Shown: positions 8,817 to 17,469, counted from the stretch's first letter. The stretch is 64,000 nucleotides of DNA from Desulfosporosinus hippei DSM 8344 (GCF_900100785.1 NZ_FNCP01000019.1:1-64000); one strand, 5' to 3'. Made by a program: numbers and translations. Notes: generated from the letters alone by a model not told the origin.

Positions 8817-9274
8817 TCGAAAAAGACTCGTTTAAAGTGATCGGCAAGACTAAAAGAATAACAACTCAGGATGGAGAAAATTTAAATCTAGTTCCGCTTT
8901 TTTGGAAGGAATGCCAGGCAGACGGATCCTATGAAAAGATTTGCTCCATGGCAGGCGGCAGGGGGGTCTTTGGGATCTGTATGGATTTTGAACCCAACTA
9001 TGAAGCATTTATGTATATGATAGCTGTGGAGGACAATGGGGAAATTCTGGAAGATTTTTCGTCTGCTGAGATACCTGCTGCACGGTGGGCCGTCTTTGAG
9101 TCCGTTGGTCCTATGCCGGGTGCCATACAGAAGGTATGGGAACGGATTTATTCCGAGTGGATTCCTGCAACGGGTTATCAGCAAGAGGAAGGACCACAAT
9201 TGGAGGTTTATCCACTGGGTGATATATCTGCTCCGGATTATAAGTGTGAGGTTTGGATTCCGATAAAAAAGTAA
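8801..9274 (+). CDS. Stand-alone GyrI-like effector-binding domain protein
   Basis: A 157-residue GyrI-like domain (start MDYKLIEKDSFKVIGKTKRI, end PDYKCEVWIPIKK), homologous to the C-terminal half of AraC-family regulators. It overlaps the upstream remnant by 16 bases and has its own AAGGAG at about 8786-8791 before ATG 8801, so it could still be translated. It is most simply the surviving half of a broken regulator, though free GyrI-like proteins exist elsewhere that bind small molecules. Confidence 0.7.
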   Translation: MDYKLIEKDSFKVIGKTKRITTQDGENLNLVPLFWKECQADGSYEKICSMAGGRGVFGICMDFEPNYEAFMYMIAVEDNGEILEDFSSAEIPAARWAVFESVGPMPGAIQKVWERIYSEWIPATGYQQEEGPQLEVYPLGDISAPDYKCEVWIPIKK

Positions 9275-9389
9275 GGTAATGACACCGTAACGTGATTTCC
9301 TCACCGCGATTACGCAGTTTTATCCATACCCTGTTATTGGTCTATTCAGCGCTAAAGATCTATTGAAGATTTATGTTACTGTGATAAGG

Positions 9390-9422
9390 AAAACCACTGA
9401 AAAGTTTTTTCAGTGGTTTTTG
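9390..9422 (+). terminator. Rho-independent terminator
   Basis: AAAACCACTGAAAA (9390-9403) pairs with TTTTCAGTGGTTTT (9407-9420). T-rich on both ends, so it can serve both converging genes. Confidence 0.85.
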
Positions 9423-9459
9423 TCCTGTCGCGCGGGCCTGCTCATCAGTAACTATAATT

Positions 9460-10707
9460 TTACTTGAAAGTGAAAATTATCGGAAAGAAAATGGTAACGA
9501 TCAGCGCCCACAGTGAATAGATCGGCAAATATCGCGTAATGGCAGCTTCAATCATCTCCACTTTAACTTTACCCAGTATAAACCGGAAATAATTAACCGT
9601 AATCCTCAATAAGTGGACAAATACAATTAGATTCATACCCAAAACGGCCAACCGGTTTGGAGTTATGCCATATGAAGTTAATCTGAACAAGATAGCCGAT
9701 AATGCTACGCAGTCAATTACTATAGCAACTGTTAACAATGCGAAGATTATTCGGTCATTGAAAGTTATTTTTGAACCAGTTTCTCTTCCCGCGACGGAAA
9801 AAATCGTGATTGCTAAGACTAAGATCAGCATTAAGTTAAATATTAATAAGAATTCTCTATCAGTATAAGGATTCTTCTGGGTTACGATAATTGTAGCTAA
9901 ATAGACACCTAAGGTTATTAAAACTAAAGGACTAAAAACCTTTGCTAAGTATGGCGCAATATTTTTGGTTATGCCCCTGGCCCTCGCTAAATAAGTGCCA
10001 ACAAAGGGTGCAGCAGCAACTCCATAAATTGCAATGTTGTTCATATAAAAATCTTCTATTTTGACTTGAATTGCCGCAAATAAACCAATGGTCAAAGCTG
10101 TTAAAACGACACCACAAATAAGTAACAGACCGGCACTAATTAAAAGCTCACCGTTGTACTTCAGGTATTCCAATACTTTTCCTGGCTGCAGGCGATAGTC
10201 TCCCGTGAATGATATGGCAACTAACGACCATAAGAAAAAGGGTAAATGCAGATTAGCCAAAATAATACTATCTGAGTATTTTACAGGTAGAAAGTTTAGG
10301 TAAATCAATGTCACCAGATAGAATAGGCTAATTGACAGAATAAGCTTTTTCGAAGGGCGGTTCTTTAAAAGAAAATAGACTGAAAGCAAAGGAAAAATCG
10401 AAAAAACAATATTTGCCGGATTAATTAATTCTTTTTCAATGGATGGTAACAAAAACCTGGCAATTGTTCCCGCCAGCAACGAAATCACAATTACTAGCAG
10501 AAGGTCTTTCCACCTAGTATCAGTTTCCATCTTTTCATCCCTTGGCATATCAAAATTTAGCCTTTCCTGCCAAACTTTCAGGATGGTTAGATTCTGATTT
10601 TCGCTAAATACCTCGGGAAAGGCTTTAATAAATTTCTCCGGCTCCTGCCGATAATACCTTTCCAACTCAGCTGGCTGTTCAAGATTTTCAGAAATGAAGT
10701 TTTCCAT
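9460..10707 (-). CDS. Multi-pass membrane protein, DUF4153-like
   Basis: A 415-residue protein with a soluble N-terminal 65 residues (MENFISENLEQPAELERYYR) and about ten to twelve hydrophobic helices to the C-terminus. It resembles DUF4153-type membrane proteins but is not recognised with certainty, and no function is assigned. ATG 10707 (coding strand) has TGGAGG five bases before it, so the TTG four codons upstream is rejected. A repeated GTTATCAT motif lies upstream at 10788-10806. Confidence 0.7.
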   Translation of the reverse strand: MENFISENLEQPAELERYYRQEPEKFIKAFPEVFSENQNLTILKVWQERLNFDMPRDEKMETDTRWKDLLLVIVISLLAGTIARFLLPSIEKELINPANIVFSIFPLLSVYFLLKNRPSKKLILSISLFYLVTLIYLNFLPVKYSDSIILANLHLPFFLWSLVAISFTGDYRLQPGKVLEYLKYNGELLISAGLLLICGVVLTALTIGLFAAIQVKIEDFYMNNIAIYGVAAAPFVGTYLARARGITKNIAPYLAKVFSPLVLITLGVYLATIIVTQKNPYTDREFLLIFNLMLILVLAITIFSVAGRETGSKITFNDRIIFALLTVAIVIDCVALSAILFRLTSYGITPNRLAVLGMNLIVFVHLLRITVNYFRFILGKVKVEMIEAAITRYLPIYSLWALIVTIFFPIIFTFK

Positions 10708-10787
10708 AATAACCTCCAATAAATCTAATTCTTACTGTATTTGAGACCTTTAAAAACAGTGTTTCTCGATTCATAAACAGCACCTCA

Positions 10788-10806
10788 GTTATCATAACGT
10801 TATCAT
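10788..10806 (-). promoter_or_regulatory. Paired GTTATCAT sites, candidate operator
   Basis: GTTATCAT occurs at 10788-10795 and 10799-10806, one helical turn apart, enclosing the palindrome ATAACGTTAT (10794-10803). It lies about 80 bases upstream of the membrane protein start and is shaped like a GntR/PadR-type operator. No regulator gene is adjacent. Confidence 0.4.
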
Positions 10807-10940
10807 GAGTTGAGTAAATTGTAATACATTATTTATCGAATATCAATAAATAAATATTGGTATTAGTTGTTTTATTATTTTAATACGATAATTTAACTTG
10901 GTGTGATTTTTTTATTAACTTACTTGAAAGACGAGAGGCC

Positions 10941-11062
10941 ACTTTGTAAACCAAGAAGCAATTTTTGTAACCGACAACTGAATATTTGTAAACGAAACGC
11001 AGTTTTTGTATCCGAAAAGCCTGTTTTGAAAACGAAAAGCCGCTTTTGTAACCCAAATGCAG
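10941..11062. repeat. Degenerate ~20-bp tandem repeat, IS21-end-like
   Basis: Six units of about 20 bp, each close to TTTTGTAACCGAAAAGCAGT, run head to tail with T-rich and GAAA(A)GC parts conserved. Tandem repeats of this length and TGTAACCGA-like core are found at the ends of IS21-family elements, where the transposase binds. No istA/istB gene is here, so this may be an orphan end. Confidence 0.55.
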
Positions 11063-11207
11063 TTTGATTTATTCGTTTTTCTGGCGTATTATGAGAAAAA
11101 TGGGCATTCCAAATGGGGATCGACTCCCTCTCGATTTTATTGTAATCGGAGAATCCACCCCTGTTTATGGATTGTTCATGGAGGGTTGGCGCGTTAGTAT
11201 TATGGTT
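11063..11207. other. Intergenic between repeats and transposase remnant
   Basis: No gene was seen. This stretch probably belongs to old mobile-element debris, since it separates the tandem repeats from the IS30-type remnant. Confidence 0.35.
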
Positions 11208-11654
11208 CTATCTTTTGAGAAGACTAGGTTTTAACAGGATGTCACTGGCGGCTACCGGCGAACATCCAAGTTTGTGCAAAACTTCTTCTCCATGGTAAAA
11301 GCTGAACGTTTCGTAGGGGCTACGATTGTTCAGCTTTTTTCTTTTATAAGAATTGATATGGTTCATCATCCGGGTGACTTCTTCCTGTGTCAGGTGATTG
11401 AAGCCTGTCCCTTTGGGAAGCACTCTTCGGATCAGACCGTGATTGACTTTAATGGCCCCTTTCTGGTGAGGGCATCCGGCATCGCAATAGTAAATCTGCG
11501 TGCGCAAGCATTCATCCTTTAGGAATTCTGGTCGTTTTTCCGAACATTTCTTGACACTATCCAATCTTTGTATGCCAGAATGCAACCGCCTATCATCAAT
11601 GGATTCAGTTACTGAATAATGTTCAATTTGAATCGGTTGCATTTCGATTTGCAA
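11208..11654 (-). pseudogene. IS30-family transposase, C-terminal remnant
   Basis: About the last 100 residues match the catalytic C-terminus of IS30-type DDE transposases: YYCDAGCPHQKGAIKVNHGL (with the final acidic position of the triad altered to K), LPKGTGFNHLTQEEV and NRSPYETFSF. The preceding 45 residues do not fit and the N-terminal two thirds is absent. No terminal inverted repeats were identified. The element is dead; it shows past insertion at this site. Confidence 0.75.
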
Positions 11655-11755
11655 TTAAGGACGTGGACTAAAAACGTGGACTAAACGTAGGAGGACATTT
11701 TTCTAGGGTGCCTATTAACTTACTCTCAAGTTGATAAAAATGTATGGAATGAACA

Positions 11756-11786
11756 TTGACTTAGAGTTAACTCTCAATGTTAAAAT
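11756..11786 (+). promoter_or_regulatory. MerR-type promoter (19-bp spacer with dyad)
   Basis: TTGACT at 11756-11761 and TAAAAT at 11781-11786 are separated by 19 bp, too long for normal sigma-70 but typical of MerR-family targets. The spacer holds the palindrome AGAGTTAACTCT (11763-11774). This predicts a transcription start near 11793, so the ATG there would be leaderless and the downstream ATG 11874 is the likely start. Confidence 0.65.
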
Positions 11787-11873
11787 ACGTAGATGGCAGT
11801 TTATCTACAAAAGATGAAAATCATAGATTGGAATTACTATTCACCTAGGGACGTAAATGAAAAGAGGGAAAAT

Positions 11874-12995
11874 ATGCGAGTATATTTATTCGGTTTTTTG
11901 GTAGTATTGGGTCTTGGACTTATAATGTTTATAAACCTACACCCATCCTTTGGTGGAAATCCATCTAAAAAAGCAAAAGAGATTTATCAAAGTCTTAATA
12001 ATTATGTTGCAGGTAGATTTGTCAATCAGGTGCCAACAAAAATGAACATGAGTGCCTCTAATATTTTCTCCATGATTAAAGATTATATTTTAGAGGGTAC
12101 AAACCGCAATCCTACCGGTTCTATTCCTGTTATCACGATTGATTGGAACAAAATTAATGGTGAAGGGGATAGTATCACTTGGCTGGGGCATTCTGCTTTT
12201 TTACTAAGTATCGATGATAAAAAGATGCTGATAGATCCAATGCTAGGACCTATTGCCTCACCGGTTTCCTTTGCAGGGAGTAAACGCTATAAATATAGTG
12301 AAGACATGAAGGATATTATTGATGAGATGCCACCAATTAACGCAGTGTTTATTACACATGATCATTACGACCACTTAGATTATCATTCTATCCTAAAGCT
12401 GAAGAACAAAGTCGGTCATTTCTTTGTTCCTCTTGGAGTAAGTGTACATTTGATCCGATGGGGAATTGCAAAGGATAAAATTACAGAGCTCAATTGGTGG
12501 AATGAAGCGGAATTTCAAGGTTTGACCGTTGCCTTGACCCCAGCTAAACACTTCTCCGGCAGGGGGATTTTTAATCAAGATTCCACCTTATGGGGCGGTT
12601 GGGTTATTCTTGGAAAACATACACGTTTTTATACCAGCGGAGATGGTGGATATGATGAACATTTTAAGGAAATTGGAAAAAAATACGGATCTTTTGATAT
12701 CACCTTACTTGAAGGTGGTCAATATGATCAACGATGGTCTTGGGTCCATATGACACCGGAACAAGCAGTTCAGGCTCATCTGGATATAAAGGGCAAAGTT
12801 ATGATGTTAATGCACTGGGGAGGATTCACATTAGCCTTTCATGGCTGGAATGAACCTATAGAGCGAGCAGTCAATGAAGCAAAAAAGGCAGACATTAACC
12901 TGATAGCCCCTAAGATTGGTGAAACTCTCTCCATAAATTCAGACCTATACACTCCTCCTTCACCATGGTGGGAAATGTGTGAGGCATTACAATAA
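11874..12995 (+). CDS. Membrane-anchored metallo-beta-lactamase-fold hydrolase
   Basis: A 373-residue protein. Residues 1-25 form a membrane anchor (VYLFGFLVVLGLGLIMFI), then a UlaG/NAPE-PLD-like metallo-hydrolase domain with HDHYDH metal ligands (H162, H164, D166, H167), later HFSGRG and a final LMHWGGFTLAFH. The active site should lie outside the cell. ATG 11874 has GAGGG five bases upstream. The MerR-type promoter suggests induction by a ligand such as a drug or stress signal. Substrate unknown. Confidence 0.82.
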   Translation: MRVYLFGFLVVLGLGLIMFINLHPSFGGNPSKKAKEIYQSLNNYVAGRFVNQVPTKMNMSASNIFSMIKDYILEGTNRNPTGSIPVITIDWNKINGEGDSITWLGHSAFLLSIDDKKMLIDPMLGPIASPVSFAGSKRYKYSEDMKDIIDEMPPINAVFITHDHYDHLDYHSILKLKNKVGHFFVPLGVSVHLIRWGIAKDKITELNWWNEAEFQGLTVALTPAKHFSGRGIFNQDSTLWGGWVILGKHTRFYTSGDGGYDEHFKEIGKKYGSFDITLLEGGQYDQRWSWVHMTPEQAVQAHLDIKGKVMMLMHWGGFTLAFHGWNEPIERAVNEAKKADINLIAPKIGETLSINSDLYTPPSPWWEMCEALQ

Positions 12996-13085
12996 GAGGA
13001 GCAATACAATCAATTTTTAACTGAATCTCAGTATGGTCATTCAGAGTAAAAGATATAGTATAAAGAATAAATAGTGTCTATGCGG

Positions 13086-13118
13086 AAACTATCTCATTTT
13101 AATGAGGTAGTTTTTTTG
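13086..13118 (+). terminator. Rho-independent terminator
   Basis: AAACTATCTCATT (13086-13098) pairs with AATGAGGTAGTTT (13101-13113, one G-U), followed by TTTT. Confidence 0.85.
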
Positions 13119-13147
13119 TTGGTAAATACTTTGTTATTAACTTCCCA

Positions 13148-13176
13148 TTGACCCCTATGGCCCCGGGGGGTATAAT
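13148..13176 (+). promoter_or_regulatory. Sigma-70 promoter with C/G-run operator in the spacer
   Basis: TTGACC (13148-13153), exactly 17 bp, and TATAAT (13171-13176). The spacer is CCTATGGCCCCGGGGGG, and the run of C then G next to TAT resembles operators of CsoR/CstR repressors, of which CstR senses persulfides. The core promoter is clear; the repressor assignment is inference, with no csoR-like gene in the window. Confidence 0.7.
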
Positions 13177-13289
13177 GTAATTACTGAAGCAAGTAAGCTT
13201 GCTGTCGAAGCTCGAAATGGACTCGGAAAATAAACCTAGCATTTCATGCCAAACTATAAGTTACTAAGCTTTTATGGAGGGATATTTTT

Positions 13290-15740
13290 ATGACAAAAAA
13301 AGTACTCATTGTCGGCGGTGTAGCTGGGGGAGCTTCTGCTGCTGCGCGCTATAGAAGACTAGATGAAAAAGCCCAGATCATCTTGTTTGAAAGAGATGAC
13401 TATATTTCTTTCGCCAACTGTGGTTTGCCCTATTACATCGGTGAAACTATCAAGGAACGGGAGAAACTTCTCGTCCAAACTCCTGAGGCTATGAAAGCCA
13501 GGTTTAACATTGATGTGAGAATTAATAGTGAAGTCGTTGGCATTGACACAGAAAAGAAAATCGTGACTGTCAGAAGTAAGGATCAAGGGATTTACAAAGA
13601 ATCCTATGATGCTCTAGTATTATCACCGGGAGCCAAAGCTCTTCGGCCCAATATTCCGCGGATAGACAGTTCGAAAATATTTACTTTGAGAAACATTCCG
13701 GACACAGATAGAGTTAAGGCTTATGTTGATCAAAAAGGTATAAGTAGCGCTCTAGTTATTGGCGGAGGTTTTGTCGGAGTTGAAATGGCTGAAAACCTGA
13801 TCGAGAGAGGTTTGAAGGTCACTTTAATCGAAGCCGCTCCTCACATTTTAGCTCCTTTTGATTCAGACATGGTGGTAATGGCTGAAAAGGAATTAGCTGA
13901 AAATGGCGTGGATCTTATCTTGGGTGACGGAGTTAAAGCTTTTAAAGAGGTTGGCAGTCAAATCGAAGTAACCTTGAGCAGTCAAAAAATGGTGACTGCT
14001 GATCTAGTCATTCTGGCTATCGGGGTTGCACCTGACACTGCTTTTTTGAAAGACTCGGGAATAGGGTTAGGGGCGAAAGGGCATATCATCGTTGATGAAA
14101 GAATGCAGACCAATGCAAAGGATGTTTACGCAGTAGGAGATGCCATCGAGGTTATCGACTTTATTACAGGGGAAAAGACGGCTGTTCCTTTGGCGGGACC
14201 GGCCAATAAGCAGGGACGAATCGCTGCGGATAATATTGCGGGTTTGAATTCCATTTATAAAGGCACGCAAGGAACCTCGATCCTTAAAGTTTTCAGCTTG
14301 ACGGCGGCCAGCACAGGGGCCAATGAGAGAACCCTGCAAAAAGCCAATCTACCTTATCGGGTTGTCTACGTTCATCCTGTGGCTCATGCCTCCTATTACC
14401 CGGCTGCTTTACAGCTAACCTTGAAACTGATTTTTAATGATGAAGGCCGAGTATTGGGAGCACAGGGCATCGGTTATGATGGCGTTGACAAACGAATTGA
14501 TGTTATAGCTGCTGTCATTCGCTTAAAAGGCACGGTAGACGACTTAGCCGAATTAGAATTAGCTTACGCTCCGCCATTCTCATCGGCCAAGGATCCGGTA
14601 AATATGGCGGGATTTTCAGCTCAAAACCTACTGGCCGGCAGAACCCATGTTGTGGCTTGGAAGGATATGGAGTTGGGAGATCTTAAGGATTCAATCCTTC
14701 TGGATGTGCGAACGGAAGAGGAATATAACAATGGACACTTACCCGGTTCCATCAACATTCCCTTGGACAGCTTAAGAGACAGGATGGACGAGTTAGACAG
14801 GAATAAACAGATAATAGAGTACTGTCAAGTAGGCTTAAGGGGCTATATAGCAGACAGGATCTTAAGTCAAAATAGTTATAACGTCTTAAATATTACCGGG
14901 GGCTATAAAACTATCTCGTTACAAGAATTCGATCCACAAAAGATAAGCTCTGAGAGTCAACAATCCGATTCAGGACCAGGTGAAGTGGATACCCCTCATG
15001 GGCATTTTGATAAAAGTATTGATGCTTGCGGGCTGTGTTGTCCTGGGCCATTAATGCAGGTTAAGGCAGCTATGGATCCGTTGAAACAAGGTCAAATCCT
15101 CAAGATTTTGGCTTCTGATCCGGGCTTTTATGAGGATATTAAAGCTTGGAGTAAAAGAACCAATAATCAACTGATAGACGTAGCCAAGGCCGGAGGGGTT
15201 ATTACGGCCTTCATTAAAAAAGGTGCGCCAAGGGACTCGGTTCGGCAAGAGCCGGCAGCTGCAACTTTAAAGGATAATAAGACAATAGTGGTTTTTAGCG
15301 GAGATTTGGATAAAGCTATAGCCTCCTTCATCATTGCCAATGGAGCTGCGTCCATGGGCAAGAAAGTAACGATGTTTTTCACCTTTTGGGGATTAAATGT
15401 GTTGCGTAAACATGAAAAGGTCAGCACTCAAAAGGGCTTTATGGATAAGATGTTCAGCATGATGATGCCGAGGGGAAGTAAACGTCTTAAGTTGTCGAAC
15501 ATGAATATGCTGGGTATGGGCGGAAAAATGATCAGAAAAGTTATGAAGGACAAAAATGTTTCTTCTCTGGAAGAGCTCATCAGTGCAGCGATGTGCAATG
15601 GAGTAGAGGTAGTAGCCTGCCAAATGTCCATGGATGTGATGGGTTTAAAACAAGAGGAACTGCTGGACGGCGTTAAAATTGGCGGAGTGGGTTATTATTT
15701 AGGAGAAGCAGAGGATTCGAACGTTAATTTATTTATTTAG
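13290..15740 (+). CDS. CoA-disulfide reductase-rhodanese-TusA-DsrE fusion
   Basis: An 816-residue four-domain protein. Residues 1-445 are an FAD/NAD(P)H disulfide reductase of the CoADR type (VGGVAGGASAAAR; single redox Cys44 in FANCGLPYYIG). Residues 455-550 are a rhodanese domain with Cys512 in EYCQVGLRGY. Residues 575-645 are a TusA domain (CGLCCPGPLMQV, CPxP-type Cys584). Residues 655-816 are DsrE/DsrF-like. CoADR-rhodanese fusions reduce polysulfide or CoA persulfide. Added TusA and DsrE domains suggest passing sulfane sulfur (or Se) along one chain. A strong promoter with a CsoR/CstR-like spacer precedes it. Selenium cluster 2 converges on it from the other side. Confidence 0.93.
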   Translation: MTKKVLIVGGVAGGASAAARYRRLDEKAQIILFERDDYISFANCGLPYYIGETIKEREKLLVQTPEAMKARFNIDVRINSEVVGIDTEKKIVTVRSKDQGIYKESYDALVLSPGAKALRPNIPRIDSSKIFTLRNIPDTDRVKAYVDQKGISSALVIGGGFVGVEMAENLIERGLKVTLIEAAPHILAPFDSDMVVMAEKELAENGVDLILGDGVKAFKEVGSQIEVTLSSQKMVTADLVILAIGVAPDTAFLKDSGIGLGAKGHIIVDERMQTNAKDVYAVGDAIEVIDFITGEKTAVPLAGPANKQGRIAADNIAGLNSIYKGTQGTSILKVFSLTAASTGANERTLQKANLPYRVVYVHPVAHASYYPAALQLTLKLIFNDEGRVLGAQGIGYDGVDKRIDVIAAVIRLKGTVDDLAELELAYAPPFSSAKDPVNMAGFSAQNLLAGRTHVVAWKDMELGDLKDSILLDVRTEEEYNNGHLPGSINIPLDSLRDRMDELDRNKQIIEYCQVGLRGYIADRILSQNSYNVLNITGGYKTISLQEFDPQKISSESQQSDSGPGEVDTPHGHFDKSIDACGLCCPGPLMQVKAAMDPLKQGQILKILASDPGFYEDIKAWSKRTNNQLIDVAKAGGVITAFIKKGAPRDSVRQEPAAATLKDNKTIVVFSGDLDKAIASFIIANGAASMGKKVTMFFTFWGLNVLRKHEKVSTQKGFMDKMFSMMMPRGSKRLKLSNMNMLGMGGKMIRKVMKDKNVSSLEELISAAMCNGVEVVACQMSMDVMGLKQEELLDGVKIGGVGYYLGEAEDSNVNLFI

Positions 15741-15772
15741 ACAAAAGCGAACAGTCATTCCGTCAATAGCTA

Positions 15773-15798
15773 AGCCCGGAGATTTTTATCTCCGGGCT
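15773..15798. repeat. Hairpin, copy 2 of the AGCCCGGAGA family
   Basis: AGCCCGGAGA (15773-15782), a 6-base loop, and TCTCCGGGCT (15789-15798), a perfect 10-bp stem, 32 bases after the reductase stop. There is no T-tract. Same core as 3369-3410 and 33981-34034. Confidence 0.75.
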
Positions 15799-15903
15799 AC
15801 CTGATCAATTAAATAACCTAATTCAAACGGTGCCCTCCGGAGTTAATAAATGGCAGATGGCAAATACTAATCATCATAACCTAGTATTAATGAACTTGTG
15901 TAA

Positions 15904-15932
15904 AGACCTCCTTTGTTGTGCAAAGGAGGTCT
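15904..15932. terminator. Hairpin carrying an AAAGGAGGT arm
   Basis: AGACCTCCTTTG pairs with CAAAGGAGGTCT around TTGTG. It lies between converging genes. No U-tract, so its terminator role is uncertain. Confidence 0.5.
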
Positions 15933-15970
15933 ATGGAATGGGCGTAAAGGACAGATCGATTTTAGTAATT

Positions 15971-16015
15971 GACAAATAATCTGCCTCAAGGCCTGCTCGG
16001 GATAGATTATTTGTC
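15971..16015 (-). terminator. Hairpin after the minus-strand desulfurase
   Basis: GACAAATAATCT (15971-15982) pairs with AGATTATTTGTC (16004-16015). It begins eight bases past the desulfurase stop on the minus strand, so it probably ends that operon. Confidence 0.6.
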
Positions 16016-16022
16016 GAAAATC

Positions 16023-17168
16023 CTAAAAACTCTTTCTTAATGAATCAATCACATAGTCTACATCCTGAAGGGAATTAAAGTGGCTGAAACTAAAGCGGAT
16101 GGTTCCCTGGGGGAAAGTACCAAGAGTTCGGTGGGCTGCCGGAGCGCAATGCAGGCCGCAGCGGGTCATAATCCCAAACTCCTTAAATAATTGATAACTA
16201 ACTTCGGCATTATCGTGTTTCAAAAAGTTAAGAGAAGCAATTCCTGTTCGGTCTTGTTTTTGGTCGGGGCCAAGGAGCTGAATACCAGGCAGGGTTTGCA
16301 CATGTTCTATAAACCTCTGCACAAGACTCAGCTCTTTTTCTCTTATAGAAGGAATCCCTTCGGTGTTTAAGTATTTAAGTGAGGCATTGAGCCCGTAAAT
16401 CCCCGGTAAGTTTAAGGTGCCCGCTTCAAAACGATCGGGCATATAGCTTGGTTGGAGAACACTTTCTGATGCACTTCCGGTTCCCCCTTCGATCAAGGGT
16501 TCAATCAGAGAGGCTAATTTATCATTAAGATAAAAGCCGCCTATTCCTTGAGGTCCCAAAAGACCTTTATGCCCTGTAAAGGCTAAGGCATCAGCATTAA
16601 GTGCCAGAAAATCCACGGTTAAGAAACCGGCAGTTTGCGCACAATCAACAATGAAAAACAAGTTATGCTCCCGGCATAGTTGACCGACTTCTTCTAAAGG
16701 CAGTATCGTACCACTGACATTGGAAGCATGAGTCATAACAACCGCTTTAGTATTAGACTTAATCTGCAGGCCTAAGTTGCCGGTGGGAAGCTCCCCTTTG
16801 TGATTACAGAGAACCGTTGATAGTTCAACCCCTTTTTCGGCCAGTGAAGCCAGGGGCCGCATAACTGCGTTATGTTCCATCGAAGAAACAATCACGTGAT
16901 CTCCCGGTTTTAACAACCCTTTAAGGATAACATTAAGACTTTCCGTAATATTTTTAGTAAAAATTACATTTTCAGGTTTAGGGAAATTAAACAAGCTGCA
17001 GAGAAGTTCCCGTGTTTCATAGACAATGTTGGCTGCTTCAAAGGATGACGTGTAAAGTCCTCGGTTAATATTACAGCCAATATTGGTTAGAAATCCCGCT
17101 ACAGCTTCAGCCACCCCGGGAGCCTTAGGGAAAGAGGTGGCTGCATTATCTAAGTATAATCCGTTCAT
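16023..17168 (-). CDS. Cysteine desulfurase family protein (selenium cluster 2)
   Basis: A 381-residue PLP enzyme of the same short NifS-like group as the gene at 3602-4708. It starts MNGLYLDNAATSFPK, the PLP lysine is K201 in FTGHKGLLGPQG, and the persulfide cysteine lies in MTRCGLHCAPAAHR near residue 345. It is the last gene of the minus-strand yedE-tusA-DUF3343 operon, 57 bases after DUF3343, with a 14-bp hairpin just before its AAAGGA ribosome site. The setting suggests mobilising S or Se for the upstream carriers. Confidence 0.88.
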   Translation of the reverse strand: MNGLYLDNAATSFPKAPGVAEAVAGFLTNIGCNINRGLYTSSFEAANIVYETRELLCSLFNFPKPENVIFTKNITESLNVILKGLLKPGDHVIVSSMEHNAVMRPLASLAEKGVELSTVLCNHKGELPTGNLGLQIKSNTKAVVMTHASNVSGTILPLEEVGQLCREHNLFFIVDCAQTAGFLTVDFLALNADALAFTGHKGLLGPQGIGGFYLNDKLASLIEPLIEGGTGSASESVLQPSYMPDRFEAGTLNLPGIYGLNASLKYLNTEGIPSIREKELSLVQRFIEHVQTLPGIQLLGPDQKQDRTGIASLNFLKHDNAEVSYQLFKEFGIMTRCGLHCAPAAHRTLGTFPQGTIRFSFSHFNSLQDVDYVIDSLRKSF

Positions 17169-17182
17169 GACACCATTCCTTT

Positions 17183-17216
17183 AGTAAGGGCTTCGTCGTT
17201 TAACGAAGCCCTTACT
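17183..17216 (-). terminator. Intra-operon hairpin before the desulfurase
   Basis: A perfect 14-bp stem (17183-17196 with 17203-17216) and a 6-base loop. It sits between the DUF3343 stop and the desulfurase ribosome site. Without a U-tract it is more likely an attenuating or RNA-stabilising stem than a full stop. Confidence 0.55.
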
Positions 17217-17225
17217 ATTATTAAG

Positions 17226-17465
17226 TTACTCTTTAGCACGATAAACTAATTGGTACTGATTTCCTTCCACAGCATAAATCTTCTCGATTTCCTCAGAAAT
17301 AATTTCGGTCAGACTCTTGGTAAAGTAAAATTTTACCCCCATGCCGCAACTGGAAGTCAACTTGCGGGGTAAAGGGATCAATTCTCCCGGATAGTTAAAC
17401 CTTTGAATGAACTTGGCGAATTTGATGGCTGAAGAGTTCGTGTAGAAGAGCACAATGTAAGTCAT
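17226..17465 (-). CDS. DUF3343 putative Se/S carrier protein
   Basis: A 79-residue protein starting MTYIVLFYTNSSAIKFAKF, with the family's LPRKLTSSCGMGVKFYF segment and one conserved cysteine. The frame is open upstream for 22 codons but that would run into tusA, so ATG 17465 is chosen, only four bases after the tusA stop. It is the counterpart of the DUF3343 gene in cluster 1, about 30% alike by eye. Likely role: carrying or delivering persulfide or selenide between TusA and the desulfurase. Confidence 0.82.
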   Translation of the reverse strand: MTYIVLFYTNSSAIKFAKFIQRFNYPGELIPLPRKLTSSCGMGVKFYFTKSLTEIISEEIEKIYAVEGNQYQLVYRAKE

Positions 17466-17469
17466 GGTA

